From contig CAUQNX010000002.1 of the NCBI GenBank assembly GCA_963519845.1, positions 124,001 through 188,000 on the forward strand: a DNA stretch of 64,000 nucleotides, in the 5' to 3' direction. This DNA is from Moellerella sp963519845 (GTDB lineage: Bacteria > Pseudomonadota > Gammaproteobacteria > Enterobacterales > Enterobacteriaceae). Shown here one piece after another: positions 26,949 through 35,259 of this stretch (the stretch's first letter is position 1; every line of letters starts with the position of its first letter). The translations under genes and the position numbers were made by a program. The notes beneath the pieces are model-generated. The model had not been told where the DNA came from and searched no databases. It saw only the letters and a list, made by a program, of their open reading frames with translations.

Positions 26949-27962
26949 ATGATAACCTTTAAAAATATTGCAAAAACCTATATTAAAGACAAACAGCAGC
27001 TTGATGCCCTGCAAGATATTAACTTACATATTGATCAAGGGGATATTTTCGGTTTTATTGGTTATAGCGGCGCGGGAAAAAGTACCCTTATCCGTTTGGT
27101 CAATCAATTAGAAAAGCCGACAGCGGGCGAAGTGATCGTCAATGGAATTAATCTTGCAGATCAAAACCATGCGGATATTCGCACGCATAAAAAAAGTATT
27201 GGCATGATTTTCCAACACTTTAATTTATTAGAAACCAAAACAGTGGCGCAAAATATTGCCATGCCGCTGATATTATCGGGCATTAATAAACAAGAAATAG
27301 ATCAACGCGTTGACGATATTCTTGCCTATGTTGAATTAAGTGATAAAAAGCATAACTTTCCAAAGCAATTATCTGGCGGGCAAAAACAGCGGGTAGGTAT
27401 TGCGCGGGCATTAATTAATAACCCGAAAATTTTATTATGTGATGAGGCGACCTCTGCATTAGATCCTCAAACGACCTTATCGATTCTCGCCTTATTAAAG
27501 AAAATAAATCGAGAACAAAATATCACCATATTAGTAGTAACACATGAAATGGAAGTTATCGAACAGATCTGTAATCGAGTGGCGGTAATGGAGAGTGGTC
27601 GTATTGTTGAAGAGGGTAAAATTTTAGATATTTTTGCTGCCCCTCAACATCTAACAACGCGTAAATTTGTTAATACTGTATTAAATGAAGAGATACCTGA
27701 GCCTGTATTACAAAATTTAGAACATCAAGACGATATTTTCCGTTTAGAATTTCTGGGCTCCTCGGCACAACAACCTGTGGTAAATGCTTTAATTTTACAA
27801 GATAGAGTCAAAGTTAATATTCTATTTGCCAATATGAAAGAGATTAGCGGTGTTGTTCTGGGCAGTATGTTTGTCCAAATTCAGGGGGATAAAAATAATA
27901 TTCAAGACGCGGTTGATTTTTTAATCTCTCAAGGCGTTGCGGTTAATAGGGGGAAAAAATGA
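26949..27962 (+). CDS. metN: MetN-type ABC transporter ATP-binding protein
   Basis: A 337-residue ATPase of the methionine-uptake subfamily. Walker A GYSGAGKST lies at 38-46, signature LSGGQKQRVGIARAL near 140, Walker B ILLCDEATSALD near 160-171, and the switch His in VVTHEM. The C-terminal 75 residues form the NIL (ACT-like) regulatory domain seen in MetN, which inhibits transport when substrate accumulates. It starts three bases behind the monooxygenase stop and overlaps metI by four bases. It may be a paralogue of the housekeeping MetN, given its unusual operon. Confidence 0.9.
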   Translation: MITFKNIAKTYIKDKQQLDALQDINLHIDQGDIFGFIGYSGAGKSTLIRLVNQLEKPTAGEVIVNGINLADQNHADIRTHKKSIGMIFQHFNLLETKTVAQNIAMPLILSGINKQEIDQRVDDILAYVELSDKKHNFPKQLSGGQKQRVGIARALINNPKILLCDEATSALDPQTTLSILALLKKINREQNITILVVTHEMEVIEQICNRVAVMESGRIVEEGKILDIFAAPQHLTTRKFVNTVLNEEIPEPVLQNLEHQDDIFRLEFLGSSAQQPVVNALILQDRVKVNILFANMKEISGVVLGSMFVQIQGDKNNIQDAVDFLISQGVAVNRGKK

Positions 27963-28627
27963 ATCAACTATTTGATACAGTATTAACCAGTAAACAATTC
28001 TTTTTGGCCATGTCGCAAACTTTTACTATGGTATCTGTTGCTTTGGTCATTGGATCTATATTGGGTATTTTATTAGGCATATTATTGGTGCTCACTCGCC
28101 CCGAAGGAATTTGCCCTAATAAATTAGTTTATCGTATTGTTAATCCTATTATTAACACCATTCGATCCCTGCCCTTTATTATTTTATTAGTGGCAATGAT
28201 CCCCTTAACTCGCGCTATTGTGAGCACATCCATTGGCACTACTGCGGCAATTGTGCCATTGGTGATCTATATTGCACCTTATACCGCCCGTTTAATTGAA
28301 AACTCATTATTAAGTGTCCATTCTGGCATTATTGAAGCCGCCGATTCTATGGGCGCGACTCACTGGCAAATTGTTTGGTATTTTATTTTACCTGAAGCCA
28401 AATCATCACTGATTTTAAGTCTTACCGCTGCCAGCATTACCTTAGTAGGCGCAACTGCTATGGCTGGTGCAGTCGGGGGTGGTGGTATCGGCGATCTGGC
28501 ATTAAATTATGGTTATCAGCGTTTTGATAATGTCGCTATGGCTATTACCGTCGTCACTCTAATTATCATTGTTCAGGGTATGCAAGCCATCGGTGATTAT
28601 TGGGCGAAGAAATCACGTCATAATTAA
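27959..28627 (+). CDS. metI: MetI-type ABC transporter permease
   Basis: A 222-residue inner-membrane permease with five predicted helices and the EAA loop EAADSMGATHWQIVWYFILP that contacts MetN. SLPFIILLVAMIPLTRAIV and GAVGGGGIGDLALNYGYQRF are typical of MetI. Overlap with metN (ATGA) shows translational coupling, and a perfect terminator follows at 28647. With the divergent lipoprotein gene at 23223, all three components of the importer are present. Confidence 0.92.
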   Translation: MNQLFDTVLTSKQFFLAMSQTFTMVSVALVIGSILGILLGILLVLTRPEGICPNKLVYRIVNPIINTIRSLPFIILLVAMIPLTRAIVSTSIGTTAAIVPLVIYIAPYTARLIENSLLSVHSGIIEAADSMGATHWQIVWYFILPEAKSSLILSLTAASITLVGATAMAGAVGGGGIGDLALNYGYQRFDNVAMAITVVTLIIIVQGMQAIGDYWAKKSRHN

Positions 28628-28646
28628 TTAAAGTATATTTATCCAC

Positions 28647-28685
28647 AAAAAACCCTAAACGCACTAACTATGTTTAGGGTTTTTT
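28647..28685 (+). terminator. Terminator of the CMD-FMO-metNI operon
   Basis: AAAAAACCCTAAAC pairs perfectly with GTTTAGGGTTTTTT over an 11-base loop, 20 bases behind the metI stop. Confidence 0.92.
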
Positions 28686-29080
28686 ATAAAGTAGCATCAT
28701 ATAAGTATCTATATCTAGATAAAGTACATAGTTTAAATTAGCACTATTTAATAAAAAACAGATCCATTCAAAATAGACAAGTCGATGTAAACATGGCTAT
28801 TATAAAAAACTATTCCACTCGATTAATTAAACTTAAATCACTCACTACTAATACTAGATTTTATCTTTTACAGAATAAAAGCTAACTTTAATTATAAACA
28901 CAAATAATTACATCCAAAGTGTTATAAATATAGTCATAGAATCCTAGTATCCACACAGCAACAGCACCTTCGCCCCATACCCTGGGGCATTTTTTTTGAA
29001 TCAATAATTATCTATCTCTATGAGCATTTAATTAAATTGCTCAATAGTATTAATTGATTACTCTCTATTTTATAGAGCAA
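28686..29080. other. AT-rich spacer with an orphan terminator
   Basis: No coding frame is convincing. GCCCCA (28972-28977) and TGGGGC (28983-28988) form a compact hairpin followed by A and eight T residues on the plus strand. TTACAT near 28909 and TATAAA near 28924 could form a promoter for a transcript of about 60 nt. Confidence 0.5.
28972..28997 (+). terminator. Orphan intrinsic terminator 4, possible small RNA end
   Basis: A six-pair GC stem (GCCCCA/TGGGGC) with a five-base loop and a T8 run. It lies 345 bases beyond the metI terminator, so it does not serve metI. The converging yfaY gene is on the other strand. Confidence 0.65.
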
Positions 29081-30280
29081 TCAAGATTCTAATTTCTCTA
29101 TTTGAGTTAACCACTCATAATGACCAAAAACATCGCGCCCATTTAACCAACGTAATAACATATCTAATATTAAAATAACGCTAGCTTCTTGCTGATCTTT
29201 AACATTATGATTAGTCGGCATATAGTTAACTCGCTGCGCGTAACAAGCCGTTGGCGTATATAACACCAACGCGAGCTGGCGTTGCTCAAAATGACCGACC
29301 GCTAATACGATATCCGCCTGTTGCTCGATGGCCAGTTGCTGAGCATCGATGACAAGTTCACTAAGTGTTTGTCCCGCTTTCTCGGCAAGAACTTTACCTT
29401 CATTGAGCTGTACACCCGCCGAAGAAAGCTGCCATTGCAATAAACCAGCGGTAAATTGTTCACTTATAGCAATGGACAATTCTTTCTCAGTCAGAACGCT
29501 TCTAATAATGGCGGCTAATCCCTCTGTACCTTCAAATAACATATTTTCGCCAACAGCCTGTTTAATGATCTGCCAGCTTTTTTGCATTTCTTGTTGTTTA
29601 CTTGCAGGACCCGTCAGTTTTAACTCAATTATCGGCGTTGAAGAGCGATAACCCATTACACAATTTTCAGGTAGCGGCAGATGCTCAAATTGTTTAGCTA
29701 GACTACTTTCACTACGTCCAAAACTGGTCAAACGCAAACAAACTGGCGGCGTCAGTGCGCCATAAATCTGCTGCAAGCGTGGAATGATCTCTTGCTTGAC
29801 CATCACTTTAAATTCTGAGGGTACGCCGGGAGTGAAAAACATCAGACAATCATTGAGCACCATTGAGAAACCACAGGCAGTGCCTACTGGATTATCAATT
29901 AATTCTGCACTAGCAGGTAACTGCGCTTGTTTGCGATTGGTATCAGACATCTCACGCCCTCGTGAGGCAAAGTACTCTTCCATAACCGCAATCCATTCAG
30001 CATGTTCAATCAAGGGCTCTTCCGCAGCGGTAGCAGCGGCTAAGGCACTTAAATCATCACTAGTCGGCCCCAACCCGCCATTAACAATGAGTACATCCGC
30101 ATAATGACTGCGTTCAAGTAGCGTCTGCACCAGACTTTCAAGGCGATCACCCACAGTCGTGCGACTATTTAGTGGTAGACCCTGTTGAAAAAAATAGTCG
30201 GCTAACCAAGCGGCATTAGTATCGATAATTTGTCCATGCAGCACCTCATCACCCGTACTTAACATCTCAACGATCAACAT
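29081..30280 (-). CDS. yfaY: YfaY, CinA-like MoCF-domain protein
   Basis: A 399-residue protein matching E. coli YfaY. The N-terminal MoCF/CinA domain has STGDEVLHGQIIDTNAAWLA and VNGGLGPTSDDLSALAAATA. Further on, GTACGFSMVLNDCLMFFTPG and PSEFKVMVKQEI are conserved. In CinA proteins this domain has NMN/ADP-ribose pyrophosphatase-type activity, while the C-terminal deamidase domain is poorly conserved in YfaY and here lacks clear active-site residues. ATG at 30280 is chosen: GGGAG sits seven bases before it and E. coli starts MLKVEML. A longer frame to 30304 is unlikely. Confidence 0.9.
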   Translation of the reverse strand: MLIVEMLSTGDEVLHGQIIDTNAAWLADYFFQQGLPLNSRTTVGDRLESLVQTLLERSHYADVLIVNGGLGPTSDDLSALAAATAAEEPLIEHAEWIAVMEEYFASRGREMSDTNRKQAQLPASAELIDNPVGTACGFSMVLNDCLMFFTPGVPSEFKVMVKQEIIPRLQQIYGALTPPVCLRLTSFGRSESSLAKQFEHLPLPENCVMGYRSSTPIIELKLTGPASKQQEMQKSWQIIKQAVGENMLFEGTEGLAAIIRSVLTEKELSIAISEQFTAGLLQWQLSSAGVQLNEGKVLAEKAGQTLSELVIDAQQLAIEQQADIVLAVGHFEQRQLALVLYTPTACYAQRVNYMPTNHNVKDQQEASVILILDMLLRWLNGRDVFGHYEWLTQIEKLES

Positions 30281-30483
30281 TTTGTTACTCCCTTCTTTAA
30301 CCACACACCATTAATAACTAAATTCTATACTAGGTGCGATGATGAAAATATTTGTTTATCTAGCTAAATTTATATATTGATCTCAGATATAGTGAAAACA
30401 AAATTTTATGCTAATTTATTGAGCTTATGATCTATTACAGCTTAGCTTCGCCATGAGCAAACAACCTAAGGAAAGCAATATTA

Positions 30484-30707
30484 ATGAATATTCTTCGAAA
30501 TCAGTGGCGTAGCCCTACAGCAGAACAGATTTGGCGTGAACATGATGGATTATCGGTTAAGTCCATATTATGGCCTAATATTATAGATTAGTAGAATATA
30601 AGAAAATTCACGTATTAAATATTACCGATGACTATACTTATATGGAGCCCAATTTAATTGAAATTATCAATGATCTCGTCCCCCTTCGCTTGGGATTAAT
30701 CTTATAA
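30484..30707 (+). pseudogene. Gutted low-molecular-weight protein tyrosine phosphatase-like gene
   Basis: Two reading-frame pieces recall one small phosphatase-like protein. The first, MNILRNQWRSPTAEQIWREH, looks like the P-loop region (usually C-x-x-N-x-x-RSPTAE), but the part with the catalytic cysteine is missing. The frame stops at 30591. The second piece, VLNITDDYTYMEPNLIEII, matches the C-terminal ending of this family. About half of the expected protein (the middle and the cysteine) has been lost through deletions. AAGGAAAG precedes the first ATG. Confidence 0.65.
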
Positions 30708-31385
30708 TAATCGTTTGTTAGTTGTTTTCACTGTTTGATGCAACTTAACCCCTTTATTACTCGCCTTTTTTCTGCCTCTTTTGAATATTTTATAATATAA
30801 AGTGCTTTACGTATCGCATTTAGATTGTTTTTCCACCTATTTATACCAATTTTTAGGAGTTATTCTGATAATTGGATTAAATTGAAAAAACATCTTACAT
30901 TAATCTCCAATTTAAAATAAACTATATAAAATTAAGCATACGGCTAGGATATTTATACGAGTAGAAATAAATTAATCGCCGCTATGTAATAAATTAATCA
31001 TAAGTATATTCATCTAAGTTAAATTATTTCGAGTAAATAACTACTCAGTGTTAAAATAAAAATCACTAAAGAGATAAGTCAATTTATCAGCACTACAAAT
31101 TATAAGAGTAGAGTCGAATAAAATAACGAAGGATAGTTAATAACCAGGTCAAGTTACAAAAGTTACAATAATAAATCCTTAAATAAGTAAACTCGTTAAA
31201 AGAGTTTCAATGATGGTTTATTATTATAATTGATATGTAAACGAGTATAATTAAGTATTTAAAACTAAAACAGAAAACTACGTATAACCTTCAAACCTAT
31301 AACTTTGGTTCTTATCCTTGGGATAAAACAGATATCAGAGTAGATAGTTTAGGATTGCGAAAAATAATATAGGGAAATTAATGAG
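30708..31385. other. AT-rich spacer before the second HEAT gene
   Basis: Nearly 700 bases without a coding frame, hairpin with T-run or RNA signature that I can recognise. AGGGA at 31371-31375 is the ribosome site of the following gene. Confidence 0.4.
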
Positions 31386-31667
31386 ATGACAGTTTTAAGA
31401 GCTATTCCTCAAACTCACACGCAAAAAGTTGCTAGTATCGAAAATAGAATTATCCATATGCTGACAAAAATCACTAAAAGAAGTAATGATGAGGTGAAAA
31501 TTGCCGCCATTCAATCCTTAGGTGCTTATAAAGCAACGATTGAACAAGAAAACGCAATTACTCGTTTAATTGAATTAAGCGAAGACCCTAATAAAGAAGT
31601 GGCGGTTTCTGCAATCCGTTCATTAGGTATGCTATCCCAATATTTCCATGAACCATCTAAATATTAA
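31386..31667 (+). CDS. HEAT-like repeat micro-protein B
   Basis: A 93-residue protein paralogous to the one at 21676, with about 20 extra N-terminal residues. The core shows two helical hairpins: NDEVKIAAIQSLGAYKATIE and NKEVAVSAIRSLGMLSQYF. The first 25 residues (TVLRAIPQTHTQKVASIENR) have no counterpart in the paralogue. AGGGAAA lies about ten bases before the ATG. Function unknown; HEAT repeats usually bind proteins. It is alone, followed by an extended hairpin terminator. Confidence 0.8.
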   Translation: MTVLRAIPQTHTQKVASIENRIIHMLTKITKRSNDEVKIAAIQSLGAYKATIEQENAITRLIELSEDPNKEVAVSAIRSLGMLSQYFHEPSKY

Positions 31668-31789
31668 GAATCATCCAATTTATATTGAAAATTTCAGTAT
31701 TAACTATTAATAGACATTAAATACTACAATTAGTAAAAATAAACTTATAGCAACATATTAAGAATAATACTATAAAATTTAAACATTTT

Positions 31790-31845
31790 ACGGGTAAGTT
31801 AAATTAAGAGAATCATCTTATTTACCTACCCGTTTATTGTTTTAA
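31790..31845 (+). terminator. Probable terminator of HEAT micro-protein B gene
   Basis: ACGGGTA (31790-31796) pairs with TACCCGT (31827-31833), with additional inner pairing (TAAAT/ATTTA), followed by TTATTGTTTT. Confidence 0.6.
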
Positions 31846-31847
31846 TT

Positions 31848-31877
31848 AAAAATAAAAAACCCCGCATTAGCGAGGTT
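31848..31877 (-). terminator. Terminator of the 62-aa gene
   Basis: On the minus strand AACCTCGC (31877-31870) pairs with GCGGGGTT (31865-31858) with one G-U pair, then TTTTATTTTT. It lies 20 bases behind the stop of the gene at 31897. Confidence 0.85.
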
Positions 31878-31896
31878 CAATTAGAAAAACTTATTA

Positions 31897-32085
31897 TCAC
31901 ACTCTATTAAATGCAGTTACTCTTACTGCTGGGATATCAGCTTGATTAGCACTCGCAACACTCTGAACTGCCATTTCTAAAGCACTGTGTGGATTGGTGT
32001 CCTTTTCAGTCTCAAAAATTTTCTGTCCAACATAGGTATCTCCATTTCTGGAGCGCACTTTAAATGATACAAACCAATAATCCAT
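31897..32085 (-). CDS. Small protein of unknown function (62 aa)
   Basis: I do not recognise this protein. It starts MDYWFVSFKVRSRNGDTYVG, has a short beta-rich first half, and then a helix (HSALEMAVQSVASANQ). No signal peptide or membrane segment is present. ATG at 32085 lies five bases behind GGTGG and is preferred to the GTG at 32094. A strong terminator follows, which supports a real transcription unit. It stands alone between two AT-rich spacers. Confidence 0.65.
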   Translation of the reverse strand: MDYWFVSFKVRSRNGDTYVGQKIFETEKDTNPHSALEMAVQSVASANQADIPAVRVTAFNRV

Positions 32086-32797
32086 GTAAGCCACCCGTTG
32101 ATGCGATTAATCGTGGATTAACCATAGCTGTTTCTGATGTTAAAAAACTTGATGCACATCAAGAATATCAGTTTTTAATCAAATGCTTGTGTTAGTGCCT
32201 ATAATTTAATCACCCTTTAATTTTTAGCCTATTTTAGCGCTTGATTTTTTACCGCTACTTCCTTTTGAAAATTTCTCTTTAGGTTCATTTTGTTATCAAT
32301 TAAGGGCTTAGCTCCCTCACTCCAACCATTCAACAACAGTTTTTGATATAGCTAATCCAGTGATAATTACAATTTCACTTATCTCATATGTCCTCACTAA
32401 ATTAATGGGTATATTCTTCCATACTCAGCTATTTCATATTCATTTTTATTTAAGCTAAATTAGATGAACTTTCCATAATTTTTTATCTGACATAGTGTTT
32501 ATTCACACTTTCTCTTAATTTTAACGCTATGTTCTTCTCAAATCATTTTCACTAATGATGGCAATCTTCTAATGGGGGGATCAGCAACTAATCTAAATTG
32601 GGTTTTAAAGGATAATTAATTACTCCACTAAACTAGACCCAACTTGAGAATATAATGCATATTATCTTAAGGGAAAACTAAACTTATAGCGGCTTATTGT
32701 GCGATAAGATAAAACAGTGCAGGATTTTTCTATATATCTGTCCTATATTGCTAGTAGTAATTAAATATCATCCACTTATATAAAGGGCAGGATTGCG
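32086..32797. other. AT-rich spacer
   Basis: About 700 bases without a supported gene. AAATTGGGT (about 32595-32603) and ACCCAACTT (about 32638-32646) form an interrupted inverted repeat that could be a regulator site for the epimerase gene. Nothing else stands out. Confidence 0.35.
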
Positions 32798-33535
32798 ATG
32801 CGTAAAATTTTATTAACCGGAGCCAGTGGTAAAATCGGCAGTTATTTTTATCAAACTTATCAAGATAAATATGATTTTGTTCTGGTTGATATGCAAAAGC
32901 CTAAATACAGCGTAAAAAACAATCATAAATTGATTATAACTGATTTATCTAATCCTGATAATATAAATGCCCTTTTTGATGGTATTACTGATGTCGTACA
33001 TCTGGCAGGGATACCTTCTGCTCAAGCCACATTTCAACAAATTCTGCCTGCCAATATCCTTTCAACCACTTATTTAATGGAAGCTGCGGCTAATTTTCAT
33101 ATTCGCCGATTTGTTTTTGCGAGTAGTGCTCAAACAATAGAAGGTTATCCGGTAGATAAACAAATTAGTACTTCAACGCCCGTCAATCCGGCTAATATAT
33201 ATGGGGTTTCAAAATGCTATGGTGAAGCATTAGGTGCTTATTATGCTAATAGCCAACAATTATCCGTCGTTGCACTCAGGATCGCCGCTTTTGAACATCT
33301 AGAAGATAATGCACTGCATAATGGTCGCGATTTAAGCGCATGGCTTAGCCCTAATGATGCGATGCAATTATTAGAAAAGTCTATTGAAGTAGAATCTATT
33401 CAATTTTTTATCGGCTTCGGGATATCTAATAACCGCTTTAAACGTTTTGATCTGACGGAAACAACCAAGATATTAGGATACCAGCCAATAGATAATGCGT
33501 TTGACCTTTATGATCTCTCTCTGATAAAAAAATAA
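32798..33535 (+). CDS. NAD-dependent epimerase/dehydratase, uronate dehydrogenase-like
   Basis: A 245-residue short-chain dehydrogenase of the extended type. The nucleotide motif GASGKIGSY lies near residues 8-16, VVHLAG near 64, the active-site Ser in FASSAQTIEGY near 106-116, and Tyr-x-x-x-Lys in YGVSKCYGE near 134. Size and order of motifs resemble uronate dehydrogenases and related sugar-acid oxidoreductases; the real substrate is not determined. AAGGGCAGG precedes the ATG. It is convergent with the CoA-transferase cluster, separated by an inverted repeat. Confidence 0.75.
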   Translation: MRKILLTGASGKIGSYFYQTYQDKYDFVLVDMQKPKYSVKNNHKLIITDLSNPDNINALFDGITDVVHLAGIPSAQATFQQILPANILSTTYLMEAAANFHIRRFVFASSAQTIEGYPVDKQISTSTPVNPANIYGVSKCYGEALGAYYANSQQLSVVALRIAAFEHLEDNALHNGRDLSAWLSPNDAMQLLEKSIEVESIQFFIGFGISNNRFKRFDLTETTKILGYQPIDNAFDLYDLSLIKK

Positions 33536-33644
33536 TCTCGCTTTTTTACTGACAATAACTAAAGTAACAAGAAAAAGTCACTATTATGTAAAATCACCGA
33601 CCAAAATATATTTAACCAAAATGTATCTAGGCAAACAAAAATTC

Positions 33645-33687
33645 GACCTGACAGAACCCAGTATAAATCGTTGGAAACTGTCAGGTC
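33645..33687. repeat. Inverted repeat between convergent genes
   Basis: GACCTGACAG (33645-33654) and CTGTCAGGTC (33678-33687) are a perfect 10-bp inverted repeat over a 23-base loop. It lies between two convergent units and may help end both transcripts. No T-run adjoins it. Confidence 0.5.
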
Positions 33688-33718
33688 AGAGCTAAATTAG
33701 TGGGGATAAATGATAAAC

Positions 33719-35233
33719 TTATGAATCCCACTCAGGTTTTGATGAATACATAGGTTCTAATAAATATTTATAATAACCCGGCGTTTTAGTCATTTCTACT
33801 TGCTCCTTAACCCCTTTGTAATAACCCATAGGGGTATGAGCTAATATTGGATCAGGCTCAACATAAGCATGTTCGTCACTTGAGTTTGCTATTTTATATG
33901 CGTACTCTTGGTCAAAAATACCAAGTGATAATAACCAAGAAACAGTACTTGCTAAAGAGACGCTGACCTTATAGCTTCCCCCTGTTTTAGCACGACGTTT
34001 TAGTGCTTCTAAAACCCCCACTGTCGTTAACCAAGCTGCCACATAATCACTAATAATACCGATTTGAGGTGTAATATGGGGTTCAGTGACTTTTTTATAT
34101 GTTCCACCTAAGCTTTCTAACCAATAAGGTCCTGCATAAGCTCCCGTAGAGACATCGAAACCAACCTTATTACTCCAAGGTCCAGACTCACCATTAAAAT
34201 ATATAGTTGCAGTGATTAAACCTGGATGTTTTTTGCCTAACGCTTCCGGAGTAAGATTATAGCGTTCTAAAAAGCCCGCTCGTTTATTTGAGAAAAAGAT
34301 ATCGGCTTCAGATAATAACTCATCAAATTTAGCTCTCGCTTTAGCGTCATTTTTAATATCCAGTCTAGATGATCTCATTCCTACATTTGATGTGTAATGA
34401 AATAGGCTATGTTCGTAATCATCTTTTAACCAGATATTCAGAACATCCGCGCCATGTAATGCTAATGCACGGCCAACCCCAGCGCCAGCAATAACATGAC
34501 CTAATCCGAGCGCTTTTATTCCTTCCAATACGGTTCCCTCTTTTTGGAAAGGAACAGGTTCAGAATCTGCGACTTTTTCAATTTTGATTAATGGTTCTTT
34601 TTTTAATTTGTTTTGGAATAGCTCTAATTGTAAAAACTCTTCAGGTGTACGAAGAACATATATAGGGATACCCGCTTTTTCAGCTGCAGCTTCTAATGCT
34701 AACCCATCCCATTGAGAAATAGCTTTTGTCACAGACTTAGCATCTTGAGCACAGTCTAATAACTTCAAAGTTTCATTTCTTAATCTAGGATAAGGGCAAG
34801 TTAAAAATACCCATTTTTTATCTTTACATTGATAAAATCCAGACTGAACCGCAGAATCTATTTCAGAATTCATATCACCAGGATAGCCATTAACCGTTTC
34901 TAATGTCCCTTCAAAAAAAGTACAAAAACGACGTAATGCTTTACGAACATCGATATGAATATCTTGTGATTCTCCTGTTTTCATCTTCCAAATAGATGCT
35001 ATTTGTGACGCTTTTGCAGCCAAGGCTATTGCTGAAAAAGCACCATAGCGCAATACACTGGGTATAATAGGATCTTTACCATAGAAAGTTAGCTTTCCAT
35101 CAAATTCATTTAATGAAGCGCCTATTGTATTCAATAATCTTTCTGTTTCTGCATGTATATCGAATTCGCTATCAGTGGCTTTATTTTGAAGGTTTGCTCT
35201 AATTATTTTTTCTAAATCGTATTCTTTAGACAT
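33719..35233 (-). CDS. Class III (CaiB/BaiF-type) CoA-transferase
   Basis: A 504-residue protein of the family III CoA-transferases, which move CoA between carboxylic acids in the cytoplasm. The C-terminal half shows the family pattern VIAGAGVGRALALHGADVLN, SNKRAGFLERYNLTPEALGK, and NGESGPWSNKVGFDVSTGAY. The N-terminal half holds a second, more divergent CaiB-like segment, as in two-domain members. The gene is preceded by GAAGGAGT and lies 26 bases behind a 3-hydroxyacyl-CoA dehydrogenase-like gene on the same strand. The pair could activate and oxidise a hydroxy acid, but the substrate is unknown. Confidence 0.82.
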   Translation of the reverse strand: MSKEYDLEKIIRANLQNKATDSEFDIHAETERLLNTIGASLNEFDGKLTFYGKDPIIPSVLRYGAFSAIALAAKASQIASIWKMKTGESQDIHIDVRKALRRFCTFFEGTLETVNGYPGDMNSEIDSAVQSGFYQCKDKKWVFLTCPYPRLRNETLKLLDCAQDAKSVTKAISQWDGLALEAAAEKAGIPIYVLRTPEEFLQLELFQNKLKKEPLIKIEKVADSEPVPFQKEGTVLEGIKALGLGHVIAGAGVGRALALHGADVLNIWLKDDYEHSLFHYTSNVGMRSSRLDIKNDAKARAKFDELLSEADIFFSNKRAGFLERYNLTPEALGKKHPGLITATIYFNGESGPWSNKVGFDVSTGAYAGPYWLESLGGTYKKVTEPHITPQIGIISDYVAAWLTTVGVLEALKRRAKTGGSYKVSVSLASTVSWLLSLGIFDQEYAYKIANSSDEHAYVEPDPILAHTPMGYYKGVKEQVEMTKTPGYYKYLLEPMYSSKPEWDS

Positions 35234-35259
35234 AATAAACTCCTTCTCAAAATCATATA

